From positions 1 to 6,160 of the forward strand of contig CASAUJ010000054.1 in the NCBI GenBank assembly GCA_949118805.1: a DNA stretch of 6,160 nt, read 5' to 3'. The notes beneath the pieces are model-generated. The model did not search any database and was not told the DNA's origin. It worked only from the letters and a program-made list of their open reading frames with translations. Shown in pieces: positions 5,857 to 6,160 of the stretch. The DNA is from an uncultured Clostridia bacterium (GTDB lineage: Bacteria; Bacillota; Clostridia; TANB77; CAG-508). The position numbers and the translations under genes were made by a program. The first letter of the stretch is position 1; the number at the start of each line of letters is the position of its first letter.

Positions 5857-6156
5857 CTAATACTTTTTTATTAATTTTGAAATTAATGCTCTACAAGTGT
5901 TCATTTGAATGCAAGCATAAAAATTATCCGTTACTTCTTTACCTTTCCCAATTGTTGTTGCATTATTGGCATCTTCTTCCGTTTCCCAAAGAACAAAATC
6001 AGTCCATATATCTCCTTGTAAGTAATGCTCCCAAGAGACAAATCCCTTTGCTTTAGAAATAATTTCATCGTGTAATTTTTGCGTTGATTCTACAAATTGT
6101 TCTTCACTTACACCTTTTTTTAGTTTATATGAAAATATCCATGCTGTTTTATTCAT
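5857..6156 (-). CDS. Small dimeric alpha/beta-barrel (ABM-like) protein
   Basis: The 99-aa product looks like a single ferredoxin-like ABM/Dabb-type domain. A first beta strand, TAWIFSYKLKKGVSEEQFVE, is followed by a helix (STQKLHDEIISKA), a strand with a tryptophan (GFVSWEHYLQGD), another strand with DFVLWETEEDANNA, and a C-terminal helix. Such domains dimerise. They occur in small monooxygenases and in many stress or unknown proteins found near hydrolases, so no reaction can be assigned. The ATG at 6156 is four bases from the window edge, so the Shine-Dalgarno and promoter cannot be seen and a longer N-terminus is possible. The stop is TAG. It is the first gene in the minus-strand run visible here, 36 bp before the hydrolase. 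Confidence 0.6.
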   Translation of the reverse strand: MNKTAWIFSYKLKKGVSEEQFVESTQKLHDEIISKAKGFVSWEHYLQGDIWTDFVLWETEEDANNATTIGKGKEVTDNFYACIQMNTCRALISKLIKKY

Positions 6157-6160
6157 ATAT

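Noticed and set aside
1..6160. CRISPR array, tRNA, rRNA or riboswitch
   Set aside because: No regularly spaced repeats, no cloverleaf-like T-loop (GTTCRANNC) context and no long structured leader were seen on either strand.

Overview
The window looks like a very AT-rich, low-GC Gram-positive (Firmicutes-type) chromosome. It has a consensus sigma-A-like promoter (TTGACA, 17 bp, TAAAAT), AAAGGAGG-type ribosome binding sites, TAA-dominated stops, and codon choice avoiding GC-rich codons. A gut Bacilli, Erysipelotrichia or Clostridia genome would fit, but I cannot place it further. TGG encodes Trp and no intact gene reads through TGA, so the standard code is consistent.

Layout. (1) 1-962: one plus-strand gene with its own promoter and Shine-Dalgarno. 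It encodes an orotate phosphoribosyltransferase-like protein and ends in a perfect 14-bp hairpin that separates it from the convergent uvrB. (2) 963-2923, minus: a full-length uvrB (nucleotide excision repair) whose reading frame is broken twice by one extra base. One break is inside the Walker A P-loop, the other just before helicase motif V. With the two bases ignored the protein is 652 aa and shows no other damage. (3) 3053-3700, minus: an intact HAD-family phosphatase. Just upstream lies a short, frame-broken remnant resembling the C-terminus of YhcG/DUF1016-type PDDEXK nucleases. (4) 4080-6156, minus: an operon-like run of four genes ending in a GCAAGGA hairpin/T-tract terminator. In transcription order they are a small ABM-like dimeric alpha/beta-barrel protein, an alpha/beta hydrolase that has lost its nucleophile elbow, a 90-aa two-helix membrane protein, and a 219-aa protein I do not recognise.

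Main observation. All three frame breaks in otherwise readable conserved genes (two in uvrB, one in the hydrolase) have the same local form: a single C directly before a GGA glycine codon, giving an in-frame CGG. By eye, CGG does not occur in frame anywhere else in the window's genes. Possible explanations are sequencing or assembly artefact, real gene decay, or +1 frameshifting at a poorly decoded CGG codon. The sequence alone cannot decide. The hydrolase break also removes about four residues, which argues for real damage at that site.

The left part (orotate PRTase, uvrB) and the right part (HAD gene to hydrolase) differ in Arg and Ile codon choice. With the nuclease remnant, this suggests that the right part is an accessory or transferred segment.
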